Numbered from the stretch's first letter, positions 16,658 to 26,699 are shown. The stretch: DNA of 64,000 bases from CAVVFX01 sp963747535 (GCA_963747535.1 CAVVFX010000006.1:124001-188000); one strand, 5' to 3'. Numbers and translations are program-made. Notes: generated by a model from the sequence alone, not told the origin.

Positions 16658-18667
16658 ATGAACCTGTTACGACGCCATAAGTTAGTTGATACCCTGTTGT
16701 TGCTGCTGTTCTCGATCGCGCTGGTCGGCCCGGTTTTCAAGATCAAGTATCTCGATAACTGGACTTCCATCGAGAGCACATTCATTTCCGACGCGCGCAT
16801 TCTGGCGGGGCATATGCCCCATCCCGGCTGGCAGCCTTTGTGGTATTGCGGTACGCGCTTCGACTATATCTATCCGCCTGCTTTACGCTATGGAACCGCG
16901 CTGATCGCTTTAGCGGGCCACGTGTCGACCGCCAAAGGCTATCACATTTATATCGGACTTCTCTATATTTTCGGCCTCGTATCGGTCTACTGGCTGGTAT
17001 TGACCGGCAGCCAATCGAGAGGTGCCGCGTGGCTTTCGGCCTTGGCGGTGGCGCTGGTCTCCCCATGCCTGCTTATGGTTCGCGACCTGGGGAACGACAG
17101 TTACTACATGGTCCCGCAGAGGCTGCACGCGCTCATGTCATACGGCGAAGGGCCGCACATCTCGGCGTTGTCGGTGATTCCTGCCGCGTTAGCCGCGGCG
17201 TTCGTAGCGCTGCGGGGCCGGCGCCCGGCCGCGTTGGCGCTCTCAGCGCTGCTGTGCGCCTTTACGGTCGCCAATAATTTCTATGGCGCAACCACCCTCG
17301 CGATGTTCTTTCCCATTCTGGTCTGGTCAGCCTGGCTTGGGCTGCGCGACAAATTTGTCTGGCTACGTGCCGCGGGCATCGTCGTCCTCGCGTATGGATT
17401 GTCGGCATTCTGGCTGACCCCTTCGTACCTACGCGTCACGGTAATGAATATGAAGTGGGTTTCGTTCCCTCCCGACCGGCATGCCCAGTTGTTCATGCTT
17501 GGCGTGATCATCATATTCTGCGATGCCAGCTACCGCTGGGCCAATCGCCGGCCGGACCGGATCTGGCCGGTCTTCGTAGTGGGGTCGACGCTGGTCTTCG
17601 GTGTGGATGTCCTCGGTATGTTCTATTTTGGCGTGCGCGTGGTGGGTGAGCCGGGCCGGTTGGCGCCGGAACTGGATCTGACTCTGCTGCTTCTGATGGT
17701 GCTGCTGATCACGACGCTCTGGAAGGTCCGCAGACTGCGCCCCGAAGCGGTGGTCCTGACGATTCTGATGTTCCTCCCGGCGGCCAGGTATATCAAACAC
17801 GTCTACTCGCCCTTTCCGCGCGCCGTTAACTGGGAAAACCAGTATGAACGCCGCATTACGAAATGGGTATACGAAAATCTGCCGGGCGAGCGGGTGATGC
17901 CGTCGGGCACCAACCGGTTCTGGTATGACGCGTGGTACGACAATGCCCAACCGAACGGAGGCTCGGACCAGGGCATGCTCAACCAGGGGCTGCCGATCTC
18001 CAGCTTCCAGGTTCTGCACCATGAAAACGGGGAAATGTCCGTGTTGTGGCTGAAAGCGCTCGGAACGGACGCAGTAATTGTTCCCGACCTTACAGCGCTG
18101 GAGCCTTATCACGACTACCAACACCCGTCTAAGTTCCGCGGTCTGCTGCCGGCGATCTTTGACGACGGACACGGCACGGTGATTTACAGCGTTCCCCGCA
18201 TTTACAAGAGCCTGGGCCGGGTGGTGGATCGGGCCAAAGACGCGGCCGTAGGCGAGATGACGGAGGGCGACAACTTGGAGAAGTTGCAGCAGTATGTCTC
18301 GGTAATCGAAGCGCCGCAACCGGAGACGCCCGCAGTGTGGTCGGGATTCGAGGCGCTGAAGGTGAATGCTACGGTCGCGGAGGGACAAGCGGTGCTGTTG
18401 CAGGAGACTTATGATCCCTCGTGGCGCGCCTATGAGAACGGCAAGCGCCTGACGATCCGCATGGAACAGCCAATGGGCTTCATGCTGATCGACGTCGCCC
18501 CCGGCGTGCACACTATCGAGATGCGGTTTGAAACTCCTCTCGAGAATCGCATCGGACAAGTACTGCTGGTGCTTTCGTTGTTGACTGCAGGTGGCCTCGT
18601 GGTCCGCGATAGTAAGCTGCGGAAAGTCGCGGAGCAGCCCGTGAGCGAGACCGTGGCGGGAGCTTGA
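16658..18667 (+). CDS. Large polytopic membrane protein (GT-C/YfhO-like)
   Basis: A 669-residue membrane protein with about eleven hydrophobic helices in the first 385 residues and a soluble C-terminal domain of about 250 residues ending in a last helix (VLLVLSLLTAGGLVV). The first loop contains NWTSIESTFISDARILAGH and HPGWQPLWYCGTRFDYIYPP, the acidic first periplasmic loop typical of GT-C transferases and YfhO-like proteins. The late soluble part (QETYDPSWRAYENGKRL, then GFMLIDVAPGVHTIEMRF) matches the beta-domain found at the C-terminus of YfhO-like and 6-pyruvoyl-synthase-related membrane proteins. Probably handles polyprenyl-linked sugars at the cell envelope; substrate unknown. Not in an operon. 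Confidence 0.75.
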   Translation: MNLLRRHKLVDTLLLLLFSIALVGPVFKIKYLDNWTSIESTFISDARILAGHMPHPGWQPLWYCGTRFDYIYPPALRYGTALIALAGHVSTAKGYHIYIGLLYIFGLVSVYWLVLTGSQSRGAAWLSALAVALVSPCLLMVRDLGNDSYYMVPQRLHALMSYGEGPHISALSVIPAALAAAFVALRGRRPAALALSALLCAFTVANNFYGATTLAMFFPILVWSAWLGLRDKFVWLRAAGIVVLAYGLSAFWLTPSYLRVTVMNMKWVSFPPDRHAQLFMLGVIIIFCDASYRWANRRPDRIWPVFVVGSTLVFGVDVLGMFYFGVRVVGEPGRLAPELDLTLLLLMVLLITTLWKVRRLRPEAVVLTILMFLPAARYIKHVYSPFPRAVNWENQYERRITKWVYENLPGERVMPSGTNRFWYDAWYDNAQPNGGSDQGMLNQGLPISSFQVLHHENGEMSVLWLKALGTDAVIVPDLTALEPYHDYQHPSKFRGLLPAIFDDGHGTVIYSVPRIYKSLGRVVDRAKDAAVGEMTEGDNLEKLQQYVSVIEAPQPETPAVWSGFEALKVNATVAEGQAVLLQETYDPSWRAYENGKRLTIRMEQPMGFMLIDVAPGVHTIEMRFETPLENRIGQVLLVLSLLTAGGLVVRDSKLRKVAEQPVSETVAGA

Positions 18668-18873
18668 TTAATTTCCGATGCCGGCGTCCGCTACGAACCC
18701 GCTCACGAGTGTTGCCGCGGCCAATTAACGTCACCAGTTAACATCGGCAGCGCCGGTCGTGCCGGCCGCTTACCCCGACTTATATATGTGCTCAGTTCTA
18801 TGCTCACTCCACTCCAGAGGCCGAAAACTGCTTGCGAGAGCAGAAAATGCTCTCCAATCGAAAGCGGATCGTA

Positions 18874-18879
18874 TATAAT
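18874..18879 (+). promoter_or_regulatory. Candidate -10 box (TATAAT)
   Basis: TATAAT within GTATATAATCG, 70 bases before the ATG of the TonB receptor at 18949. A matching -35 is weak, so this is only a candidate. Confidence 0.35.
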
Positions 18880-18948
18880 CGATTTCGACCAGTCAGCTAT
18901 CAGGGTTCGCACTTTCGAAATTAAAGTTAAGTGCTGGAGAGATGAGAT

Positions 18949-21900
18949 ATGAAGAGTCTCTGTTCTGTCACGCTTTTGTTTTGCGCATGCACTGCTATGT
19001 TGCACGCGCAGATTTCCTCAGCAACTCTTGTGGGGACAGTGACTGACCCGTCCGGCGCAGCCGTGGCGGGGGCGGTCGTGCAAGCCAAGAATAACGCGAC
19101 GTTACTGGAACGGTCGGCCAAGACAGACAGTAAGGGCGAGTATGTAATCCCGGATCTCGCGGCCGCGCATTACACGCTCACGGTTACCATGACCGGCTTC
19201 AAGACCTTCCTGGCGCCGAATGTGGAATTGCTGGTCGCACAACGGGCGATGATCAATGCCAGCCTGGAAGTTGGCACTGTGCAGCAGAACCTGACGGTGG
19301 AGGCCGCTGCTCCCATGATCGACACGGCCAGTGCGTCGGTGGGCCAGGTGGTGAACACCAATGCCGTGGAGCACATGCCGCTGAACGGCCGCAGTTTCTG
19401 GCAACTCACCGATCTGACACCCGGTGCAACCTATACCCCCGGGGGGCAGACAACGCACACTGGAGGAAGTACCATCCGAGCCTCCGTGGTCAACGTCAAC
19501 ATCAACGGCGGGGCGCAGGATGAGACGGGCTGGACGCTCGATGGCGCATTCATTACCGAGATGCAATCCGGCGGCACGCTGATCCAGCCTAACGTCGACG
19601 CGCTACAGGAATTCAAGGTCGAGGGCGCTAATATGTCGGCCGAATACGGTCACACGCCCAACATGGTGAATGTCGCGCTCAAGAGCGGCTCGAACCAGTT
19701 CCACGGCGAGGCCTTCGAGTTTCTGCGGAATTCGGCTTTCGACGCCAAGAACTTTTTCTATGTGCCGCCCGTGGGGTCGAGTCTCACCAATGAACCGCTA
19801 CGGCGCAATCAGTACGGCGGCACGCTGGGCGGCCCGATCATCAAGAACAAGACTTTCTTCTTTGCGGATTTTGAACGAACGGACCTGCTGCAGGGAGTCG
19901 ACTTCAGCAACATCGTGCCCAGCCTGACGCAGCGCACCGGCAATTTTTCCAACCTGCTTGCCGGTAGCAAACCCACGAACATCCTGGACCCGTTAACCTA
20001 TCAACCTTTTCCCGGCAATATCATTCCCACCAGCCGTATCTCGCCTCAAGCCCAGTTCTTTCTGCCGTACCTGCCCACGCCGAACACCATCGTCGGCAGC
20101 ACCAATTACTCCGCCGAGACGAACAATCTGCTGCAGCACCTGATGCGCGGCGATGTCCGGGTGGATCAGCAGATCACCAAGTCGGACCAGTTGATGGTGC
20201 GCTATTCGATCAACAACGATGTCGAGGACGATCCGAATCCCTTTCCGACGATGGGTACATTTTCCTTGTTTAGCAGGGGCCAGAATCCCACCACGTCTTG
20301 GACTCACATTTTCTCGCCGCGATGGGTGATGGATGCCCGCGTCTCTTTTTACAAGAGCTACTTTCAGTTCGGCGCGGCTCTGCCCGGCACCAACTACAAC
20401 CAGGAAGCGGGCGTACAGGGCTTCAACGACACCACCTCTATCTACAGCTTTCCCGAAATTACCATGTCGAACTACGCCACGTTCAACGGCTCCCCGTTCG
20501 ACCAGCGGCCTAAATCCAACCGCCATCGAAACTGGCAATACGCGGACAATTTCAGCTTCTCCAACGGCCGGAACAATATTAAATTCGGAGCTGAGCTATT
20601 GCATGAAGACGCGACCTATGTCAACGGATCGAGTTCGGTCGGTATCTTCAACTTCGTCGGTACCTACTCGGGGAACTCTTTCGGCGATTTCCTGCTGGGC
20701 TACCCGGATTCCGTGACGCGCGACTATTTCAAGCAGCTCAATGGATATTACGGAAACTTCTTCTCCTCCTTCGTGCAGGACAGCTTCCGCCTGACTTCGA
20801 ACCTGACCCTCAATTTCGGGCTGCGGTTTGAGTACAACAGCTTCTATACCGGCATTCGGGGCCAGAAGAGTGCGTTCAATCTGATCACGGGCGGGCTGAT
20901 TATTCCCTCCAATATCGATTCGAACGTGCAATCTCTGACGGCGTCTCTGCAACAGGAGTTCGCCGATCGCATCCAATATACGAAGGCCCTCGGACTGCCC
21001 GACTCCATCCAGCCGGCGGAGCCGGACTTCGCGCCGCGCTTTGGTTTTGCCTGGCGGCCCAATGGCTCGGAGAAGACGGTTCTCCGCGGCGGGTATGGCA
21101 TTTTCTATCTGTTCCCCGATGGCGGCAACATTAACAATTTCGTGGCTACCGTTCCCTTCATCGCCGCGACCACGATCTTCAACGACCGGCCGCCGCTGGT
21201 GCCGACTCGCACCTGGGCGGACTTTTTCCTCGGCCAGCCGAACGTCGCGCCCAACCCGAATCCGGGACAACCCTGCGCGTTCGGATACGCGGCTCTGTCC
21301 TGCGCGACTCCGAACGTAGATTCCGGCTCTCTGCACTTGCAGACGACCTATATCCAGGAATGGAATTTCTCAGTGCAGCGCCAACTCGCCAACGGAATTT
21401 CCTTAGACGTGGCCTACGTCGGCAGCAAGTCGACGCACCTGCAAACCCAGCCGAGCATTAACGATCCGCCTCCGGGACCGGGCGCGATTCAAACGCGGCG
21501 GCCGTATCCGCAGTGGGGCACGATTGTGTATGGCACCTTCGACGGCTATGGCAAGTACGACGCATTGCAGATGAAACTGGAAACGCGCACCTGGCACGGC
21601 CTGACTACGCTTTTGTCCTATGCTCATGCGAAATGCCTCGACAAGGGGACCGGTTTCACGCAGTACTTCCAGCAGGGTAGCTACGCAGTCTGCGATTATG
21701 ATCTGCCCAATGCATTTGCGGGAAGCTTTGATTACATGCTGCCCGTCGGTAAAGGGCAAACCTTCCTGGGTACCTCGTCGAGGCTGGTAAATCAGATCGT
21801 GGGCGGATGGGAGATGTCGGGGGTTCTGACGCTGCGGTCAGGTATACCTTTCACGCCGACCATCAGCAGCGACACAGCCAACACGGGTGTCAGCAACCAG

Positions 21901-22278
21901 CGGCCCGAAGTGATAGGAGCGCCCACCATCATCGGCGTACCCAACTGCTGGTTCTATGTGGCGGCCAACCCGGCCTGCACGGCGCTGGCGCGCAACACCA
22001 GCGCGGCATTTGCCGTACCCACAACTTACACGTACGGCGATAGCGGCCGCAATATTCTGCGCGCAAATGGGTTGAAGGAACTGGATTTCACCTTGATGAA
22101 GCATTTCCCGGTGACGGAGAACACGTCGTTCGAATTCCGTGCGGAGATGTTCAACATCACCAACCACCCCACATTTGCGGCGCCTTCGACGGCGATCAAT
22201 AGCTCTTCGGGCGGCCAGGTGAGTTCGACATTAAATACATCTCGCATCATCCAACTGGCGCTGAAGTTCCGCTTCTGA
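18949..22278 (+). CDS. TonB-dependent receptor, Oar-like, complete
   Basis: Complete outer-membrane receptor of 1109 aa. Signal peptide (LLFCACTAMLHAQ), carboxypeptidase-regulatory-like domain (GTVTDPSGAAVAGAVVQAKN through YTLTVTMTGFKTF, about 28-100), plug (about 120-240 with MPLNGRSFWQLTDLTPG, GGAQDETGWTLDGAF, ANMSAEYGHTPNMVNVALKSG in sequence) and a long 22-strand-type barrel. It ends in IIQLALKFRF, the terminal aromatic residue expected for BAM-dependent insertion. ATG 18949 follows GGAGAG. Stands alone. Such receptors are multiplied in Solibacter-type genomes and probably take up oligosaccharides or peptides; ligand not deducible. Confidence 0.93.
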   Translation: MKSLCSVTLLFCACTAMLHAQISSATLVGTVTDPSGAAVAGAVVQAKNNATLLERSAKTDSKGEYVIPDLAAAHYTLTVTMTGFKTFLAPNVELLVAQRAMINASLEVGTVQQNLTVEAAAPMIDTASASVGQVVNTNAVEHMPLNGRSFWQLTDLTPGATYTPGGQTTHTGGSTIRASVVNVNINGGAQDETGWTLDGAFITEMQSGGTLIQPNVDALQEFKVEGANMSAEYGHTPNMVNVALKSGSNQFHGEAFEFLRNSAFDAKNFFYVPPVGSSLTNEPLRRNQYGGTLGGPIIKNKTFFFADFERTDLLQGVDFSNIVPSLTQRTGNFSNLLAGSKPTNILDPLTYQPFPGNIIPTSRISPQAQFFLPYLPTPNTIVGSTNYSAETNNLLQHLMRGDVRVDQQITKSDQLMVRYSINNDVEDDPNPFPTMGTFSLFSRGQNPTTSWTHIFSPRWVMDARVSFYKSYFQFGAALPGTNYNQEAGVQGFNDTTSIYSFPEITMSNYATFNGSPFDQRPKSNRHRNWQYADNFSFSNGRNNIKFGAELLHEDATYVNGSSSVGIFNFVGTYSGNSFGDFLLGYPDSVTRDYFKQLNGYYGNFFSSFVQDSFRLTSNLTLNFGLRFEYNSFYTGIRGQKSAFNLITGGLIIPSNIDSNVQSLTASLQQEFADRIQYTKALGLPDSIQPAEPDFAPRFGFAWRPNGSEKTVLRGGYGIFYLFPDGGNINNFVATVPFIAATTIFNDRPPLVPTRTWADFFLGQPNVAPNPNPGQPCAFGYAALSCATPNVDSGSLHLQTTYIQEWNFSVQRQLANGISLDVAYVGSKSTHLQTQPSINDPPPGPGAIQTRRPYPQWGTIVYGTFDGYGKYDALQMKLETRTWHGLTTLLSYAHAKCLDKGTGFTQYFQQGSYAVCDYDLPNAFAGSFDYMLPVGKGQTFLGTSSRLVNQIVGGWEMSGVLTLRSGIPFTPTISSDTANTGVSNQRPEVIGAPTIIGVPNCWFYVAANPACTALARNTSAAFAVPTTYTYGDSGRNILRANGLKELDFTLMKHFPVTENTSFEFRAEMFNITNHPTFAAPSTAINSSSGGQVSSTLNTSRIIQLALKFRF

Positions 22279-22474
22279 GAGGTTCACGGCAACGTTGCAA
22301 TTTCGGCCCTACGGCGAGAAAGCGCAGGCTGAAGCCCATACATCACGACCGATGGCGTAACTAATAAGACCGGAATCGGACTGTATTTTTTCGCTCGAAA
22401 TCGAGTTTTCCTCCACAATTCTTTTACAATGCAGGAACAACAAGAGATCCTGCCTGTGGCTAAATAAGAGCTAC

Positions 22475-23803
22475 ATGGGTAGATTTACTTCTCTTTTTCT
22501 CGCGCTTTCAGCGGGCATTCTTCCTGTCGGCACGTTCGCACATAGCTATGGTCCTCCGGCGCGCGTTACCGGAGCTCCCGGAGATAGTTCCCGGGCTTGC
22601 ACGTTGTGTCATACCGGAGTTCTCAATTCCGGCGCGGGCAGCGTAACGATTCTTCTGCAAAGCGGACCGTTCTACATCCCTGGCGTCAAACAACGAATCG
22701 CCGTCCAGGTTTCCGATCCGGTGCAACGGCGGTGGGGCTTCGAATTGACGGCGCGATTGAATAGCGACCTCGAGGATGGCCAGGCAGGCGATTTCACACC
22801 CGTCGATAACATGACCCAGGTTATCTGCGAAGATTATGGTCCCAAACCTTGTGCATCCGGTGTTTCTTTCGTCGAGCATACCTCCGCGGGTACTCGCAAC
22901 GGGACGACAGGCGGCGTCACGTTCCAGTTCGACTGGACGCCGCCCGCGGCGGATGTAGGCCCGGTAACATTCTACGTGGCAGGAAACGCGGCCAATGGAG
23001 ACGGCACCGATGTCGGGGACCTGATCTATACATCCAGTGTTCAGTTGAGTCCCGCGGATCCGGTGGCGCCAGTAGTAACAGCCGGCAGCGTTGTCAACGG
23101 CGCAACCTTTGTTGCGGGCGCCGTGGCTCCGAATTCCTGGGCTACTATTTACGGTTCGAATCTGGGCGTTACCACGCGCTCGTGGACGGACAGCGATTTC
23201 GTGGATGGAGGGATTCCATTTTCCATCGACGGCGTAAGCGTGTTTTTGAACCAGTTTGGCGCTCCGCGAAAGGCTTACGTCGGCTACGTCAGCCCGACGC
23301 AGGTCAATTTCCTGCTGCCGAGCGACCTTATCGTCACCGCGACTACGGTGCAGGTCAGAAATCCTGCGGGAATCAGCGCGGCAGTGCCGATCACAATACA
23401 GGCTAACGCGCCGCAAGTGTTTACGCTGGACGGCAAGAACGCGTTTGCTACGCACATGGATGGCGCGTTAATCGGACCGATGGGCCTCCTCCCCTCCATC
23501 TCCACGACTCCGGCAGCGGCTGGGGAAGTGATCGAAGTTTATTGCACCGGCATGGGCGCCACCAATCCCGCTTTGATTCCAGGCCAACTACCGACCAGCG
23601 CTGCCACTCCCAATACGCCTCCGCAGGTGACGATCGGCGGCGGCATGGCGACGGTGAGTTCTGCCGGAGTCGTGCCCGGCGCGGCAGGTCTGTACCAGAT
23701 GACCGTTCAGGTTCCGCTTGGCGCGGTGAATGGCGCTTTAGCGTTCATCATTCAGGTAGGCACGGCCAGTTCAGCGCCTGCGGCCATCGCGGTCCAGAAC
23801 TAG
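22475..23803 (+). CDS. Secreted CxxCH/Reeler-like protein with TIGR03437 domain
   Basis: A 442-residue exported protein with three parts. After the signal peptide (ending TFAHS) comes SYGPPARVTGAPGD followed by CTLCHTG, a CxxCH motif that would bind c-type heme in the periplasm. Next is a beta-sandwich (about residues 60-190: VTILLQSGPFYIPG, FELTARLNSD, TFQFDWTPP, FYVAGNAANGDG) resembling the Reeler/choice-of-anchor-V domains. The last 240 residues (VVNGATFVAGAVAPNSWATIYG, GYVSPTQVNFLLP, VYCTGMGATNP, GLYQMTVQVP) are the TIGR03437 pattern. Possibly an extracellular electron-transfer or binding protein; this is inference. ATG 22475 has AAGAG nearby. Confidence 0.78.
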   Translation: MGRFTSLFLALSAGILPVGTFAHSYGPPARVTGAPGDSSRACTLCHTGVLNSGAGSVTILLQSGPFYIPGVKQRIAVQVSDPVQRRWGFELTARLNSDLEDGQAGDFTPVDNMTQVICEDYGPKPCASGVSFVEHTSAGTRNGTTGGVTFQFDWTPPAADVGPVTFYVAGNAANGDGTDVGDLIYTSSVQLSPADPVAPVVTAGSVVNGATFVAGAVAPNSWATIYGSNLGVTTRSWTDSDFVDGGIPFSIDGVSVFLNQFGAPRKAYVGYVSPTQVNFLLPSDLIVTATTVQVRNPAGISAAVPITIQANAPQVFTLDGKNAFATHMDGALIGPMGLLPSISTTPAAAGEVIEVYCTGMGATNPALIPGQLPTSAATPNTPPQVTIGGGMATVSSAGVVPGAAGLYQMTVQVPLGAVNGALAFIIQVGTASSAPAAIAVQN

Positions 23804-24539
23804 CTACTTTCTGGCGCAAAATTGTAGGGCTAACTCTTTTGTTCGCATTGAGCGTCGTGCCGGCCTGCTGCGGGAACGTCCAGGTTTCGTCTGTTGTCAT
23901 TTCAAAGGTCCCTGGACAACGACCTCCTCCGCGGGTTTCTCTGCGGCTCGGCGCCTCTGCGGTAATCCACAGATCACCCCATTGCCGGACTGCTTGCCTC
24001 CGAAACGCGGAGGGTCTCCTAATCTCCCTAAAAGTTTCGGAACATTTGCATTGCGTTATGTTTCGCTATTAATAGTGAAACATAACGCTGCTGCCCGCAA
24101 GCGCGATCGACTCGCCGCGCGTCTTCCCGACGCCAGAGACGTAGCTAGCTTCTCGCGCAACAGCCTGCAGCTAACGGCACAGGCTGAAGTCTCACCAGCG
24201 CGCGAGAGCAGGCGAAGACGCCTACTCCGTATAGCGGCAGGGCCGCAAAAATGGCTGCTCCGCAGCCGGCAGACCACAAAAAACGATGGTCTACGACAGG
24301 CCAAAGGCTACTCTACAAAATTCGTCGCAGGCCGCGACGATTCTGGACTATTAGCAGTACAACGAAGGATCAACTGTTTGCTGGCTTGTAGAACCAAATC
24401 TTCGTTTCTTTGCGCGCCGCGACGATGTGGTGGGAGCCAAAGCGGCTGCTGCGCAGCCGGGGCAGACCACAAAAGACGATGGTCTACCCTACGGTTTGCT
24501 GCTTGCCGCTATACGGAGTAGGTCTTCTGCCATAGGCTG
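23804..24539. other. Long non-coding, repeat-rich spacer
   Basis: About 740 bases without a convincing gene. The left part (about 23880-24020) has fragments such as CTCTGCGGCTCGGCGCCTCT, a type also seen at 43350-43480. The right part is the nested repeat island described separately. Open frames here run through repeats and are not credible. Confidence 0.6.
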
Positions 24540-24561
24540 CTAATGGCACAGGCTGAAGTCT
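24172..24561. repeat. Nested repeat island
   Basis: Outer direct repeats GCTAA[C/T]GGCACAGGCTGAAGTCT at about 24170-24192 and 24539-24561. Inside them is a perfect 19-bp inverted repeat, CCTACTCCGTATAGCGGCA (24221-24239) and its complement (24504-24522). Inside that lie two GCAGACCA-family hairpins (24269-24294, 24462-24487), each preceded by a GGCTGCT-CGCAGCC stem. The right outer repeat overlaps the last codons of the trpEG gene. Confidence 0.75.
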
Positions 24562-26699
24562 GTCTTACGGATTGCCAGGCGCATGGCGTTGCGCATTAAC
24601 TTCAACCCCAGATCGTCGCGGGCGCTGAGGATCGACTCGGGGTGGAACTGCACCGCTTCGAGCGGTAGTTCGCGATGGCGCACGGCCATGATCACGCCGT
24701 CCGCCGACCGCGCCGTCACTTCGAAGCACGCGGGCAGCTTTTCCGGAATCGCATACAGCGAGTGGTAACGGCCCACCGTGAACTCCTCCGGCAAACCTTC
24801 GAAGACGCCGTTGCCGTGGTGACGAATGCGCGAGGGCTTACCATGCACAGGGTAATCCAGCACGCCCAATTCGCCTCCGAACGCTTCCACCATGCCCTGC
24901 AGACCGAGACACACGCCGAACACGGGGATGCCCGCTGACGCCGCGTGCCGAATCAGATCCGGGACTCCAAAATCGCGTGGACGTCCAGGACCCGGTGATA
25001 CCAGAATCAGATCCGGCCGTATCTCGGTCAATAACTCCAGAGGAAAACCGTTGCGATACGTCACCACCTGCGCACCGGTCTGCCGTGCGTAGTTGGACAG
25101 CGTATGGATGAAGCAGTCGTCGTTATCGACCAGCAGTAGCTTTACCCCGCTCGCGACAGGTTCAGGCGCAGCCGTGCGCGGCTTCGACTGCAGAGCCGGG
25201 TCGAGGAGCCGGAAGAATCCGGTAGCCTTGATGCGGGTCTCCTGCTCTTCCGAGGCCGGATCGGAATCATAGAGCAGAGTCGCGCCGGCAGGATAGGTAG
25301 CGATCCCGTCACGCAGGTACGTCGTACGAATCAGGATGCCGGTATTGATATCGCCGTTGAGCGAGAGCACTCCGACCGCCCCGCCATACCATCCGCGCGC
25401 GCTCTTCTCCAGATTTTCTATGGCTACCGACGCGGCCTTTTTGGGCGCGCCGATAATGGTCACAGCCCACATATGGCTGAGGAAAGCATCGAGCGAATCG
25501 AAGCCTTCCTTCAGGAAACCCTCCACGTGGTCGACCGTGTGGAACAGTCCCGCGTAGGTCTCGATCAGCCGCCGTCCAATCACCTTGACGGTGCCCGGTT
25601 CGCACACGCGCGATTTATCGTTGCGGTCCACGTCGGTGCACATGGTCAACTCGGATTCTTCTTTGCGTGAGTTGAGCAGATCCCGAATGCTTTCCGCGTC
25701 GATGAGGGGGTCGTTGATGCGGCGTGCCGTGCCCGCAATGGGGCAGGTCTCGACACGCTCTCCTTCCACGCGAACAAACATTTCGGGAGACGCGCCGACC
25801 AGTTGCTCATCGCCGAACTGCAGCAGGAATTCGTAAGGACTGGGATTGGCCTCCTGCATGCGGGCGAACAACTCGGAGGCGGCTCCGGAATAGTGGGTTT
25901 GAAACTGCTGGCGCAGCACCACTTCGTAATAATCGCCTTGCTTCATCCCGGCCCGCACGGCTTCCACCATCTGCATGTATTCCTGCGGGGTGTGGTCGGA
26001 GGTGATGGGTGACGGTTCGCGCGTGGTTGGAGGTGCGATTTCCGCAGCCACTCGCGGCAATCCGGCGGTGGAGATGCCGGCGCGTTCGAACTCGTACTGG
26101 TAGCGCTCGATCTGCTCCCGCTTCCGGTCCATGAGCCAGATGTCGTCACAGAAATAGAGGTGCAGATCCTTGACGCCGGTACGCGGGAGTTTGAGTTCGA
26201 TGGGTTCGAATTGGAATAACAGGTCGTAGCCGAAGGCGCCGATGAGGGCCAGTTTGGAGTCGCCGGAATCGCGGAATTCGGCGATCAGGGTGCGCAGAAT
26301 CGAGAACACCGAGGGCTGCTTGCTGCGCTCCTCCTCAGGAAACAGGCGCGGCATTGGCCGGAGCATGCCGACCAGCCCTGCGCTGGTGTGTTCGAAAGAT
26401 TCCCAGTGCGGGTGAGCGGCGAGGACCGGCGCCAGGATCCCAACCAGGGCTTCGCCGCGCTCATTGAGCGGACGCAACTCGACCTTGCGAGCCGTTGAAA
26501 TGAGTTCGAGCGGCGGGCAGGTCGCGGCGATGTCCCAGCGCGAATACCGTCCCGGAAACTCATATCCCGAGGATAAGTAGACGCCGCGGTGGCTGTCAAG
26601 TTCGCGCAGGAGGTGCCGGAGGCCCTTACGAAATGGGGCCTTGGACAGCTTGCGTGTGACAGCGATACCGTGCGGCGTAGTGTATTGAAGTTCGCGCAT
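24540..26699 (-). CDS. trpEG: Anthranilate synthase, fused TrpE-TrpG
   Basis: First committed step of tryptophan synthesis: chorismate plus glutamine to anthranilate. The single 719-aa chain joins a TrpE part (about 1-515) to a glutamine amidotransferase (about 525-705), as in Rhizobium and Azospirillum. TrpE signatures include VGASPEMFVRVEG, CPIAGTARR, ELTMCTDVDRNDKSRVC and GGAVGVLSLNGDIN. The TrpG part shows LLVDNDDCFIHTLSNY, the nucleophile in VFGVCLGLQG and AVQFHPES. ATG 26699 is the start. The last residues (K-T-D-F-S-L-C-H) are encoded by a dispersed repeat, so the original C-terminus was altered. No other trp genes adjacent. A PhzE-like amidase is the alternative, but anthranilate synthase is favoured. 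Confidence 0.92.
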   Translation of the reverse strand: MRELQYTTPHGIAVTRKLSKAPFRKGLRHLLRELDSHRGVYLSSGYEFPGRYSRWDIAATCPPLELISTARKVELRPLNERGEALVGILAPVLAAHPHWESFEHTSAGLVGMLRPMPRLFPEEERSKQPSVFSILRTLIAEFRDSGDSKLALIGAFGYDLLFQFEPIELKLPRTGVKDLHLYFCDDIWLMDRKREQIERYQYEFERAGISTAGLPRVAAEIAPPTTREPSPITSDHTPQEYMQMVEAVRAGMKQGDYYEVVLRQQFQTHYSGAASELFARMQEANPSPYEFLLQFGDEQLVGASPEMFVRVEGERVETCPIAGTARRINDPLIDAESIRDLLNSRKEESELTMCTDVDRNDKSRVCEPGTVKVIGRRLIETYAGLFHTVDHVEGFLKEGFDSLDAFLSHMWAVTIIGAPKKAASVAIENLEKSARGWYGGAVGVLSLNGDINTGILIRTTYLRDGIATYPAGATLLYDSDPASEEQETRIKATGFFRLLDPALQSKPRTAAPEPVASGVKLLLVDNDDCFIHTLSNYARQTGAQVVTYRNGFPLELLTEIRPDLILVSPGPGRPRDFGVPDLIRHAASAGIPVFGVCLGLQGMVEAFGGELGVLDYPVHGKPSRIRHHGNGVFEGLPEEFTVGRYHSLYAIPEKLPACFEVTARSADGVIMAVRHRELPLEAVQFHPESILSARDDLGLKLMRNAMRLAIRKTDFSLCH

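Noticed and set aside
17429..18559. Minus-strand open frame (376 codons)
   Set aside because: Antisense to the membrane protein at 16658-18667; no domain recognised.
23982..24521. Plus-strand open frame of 179 codons
   Set aside because: Runs through the nested repeat island; the apparent protein is repeat sequence (R/S/A-rich) without a family.
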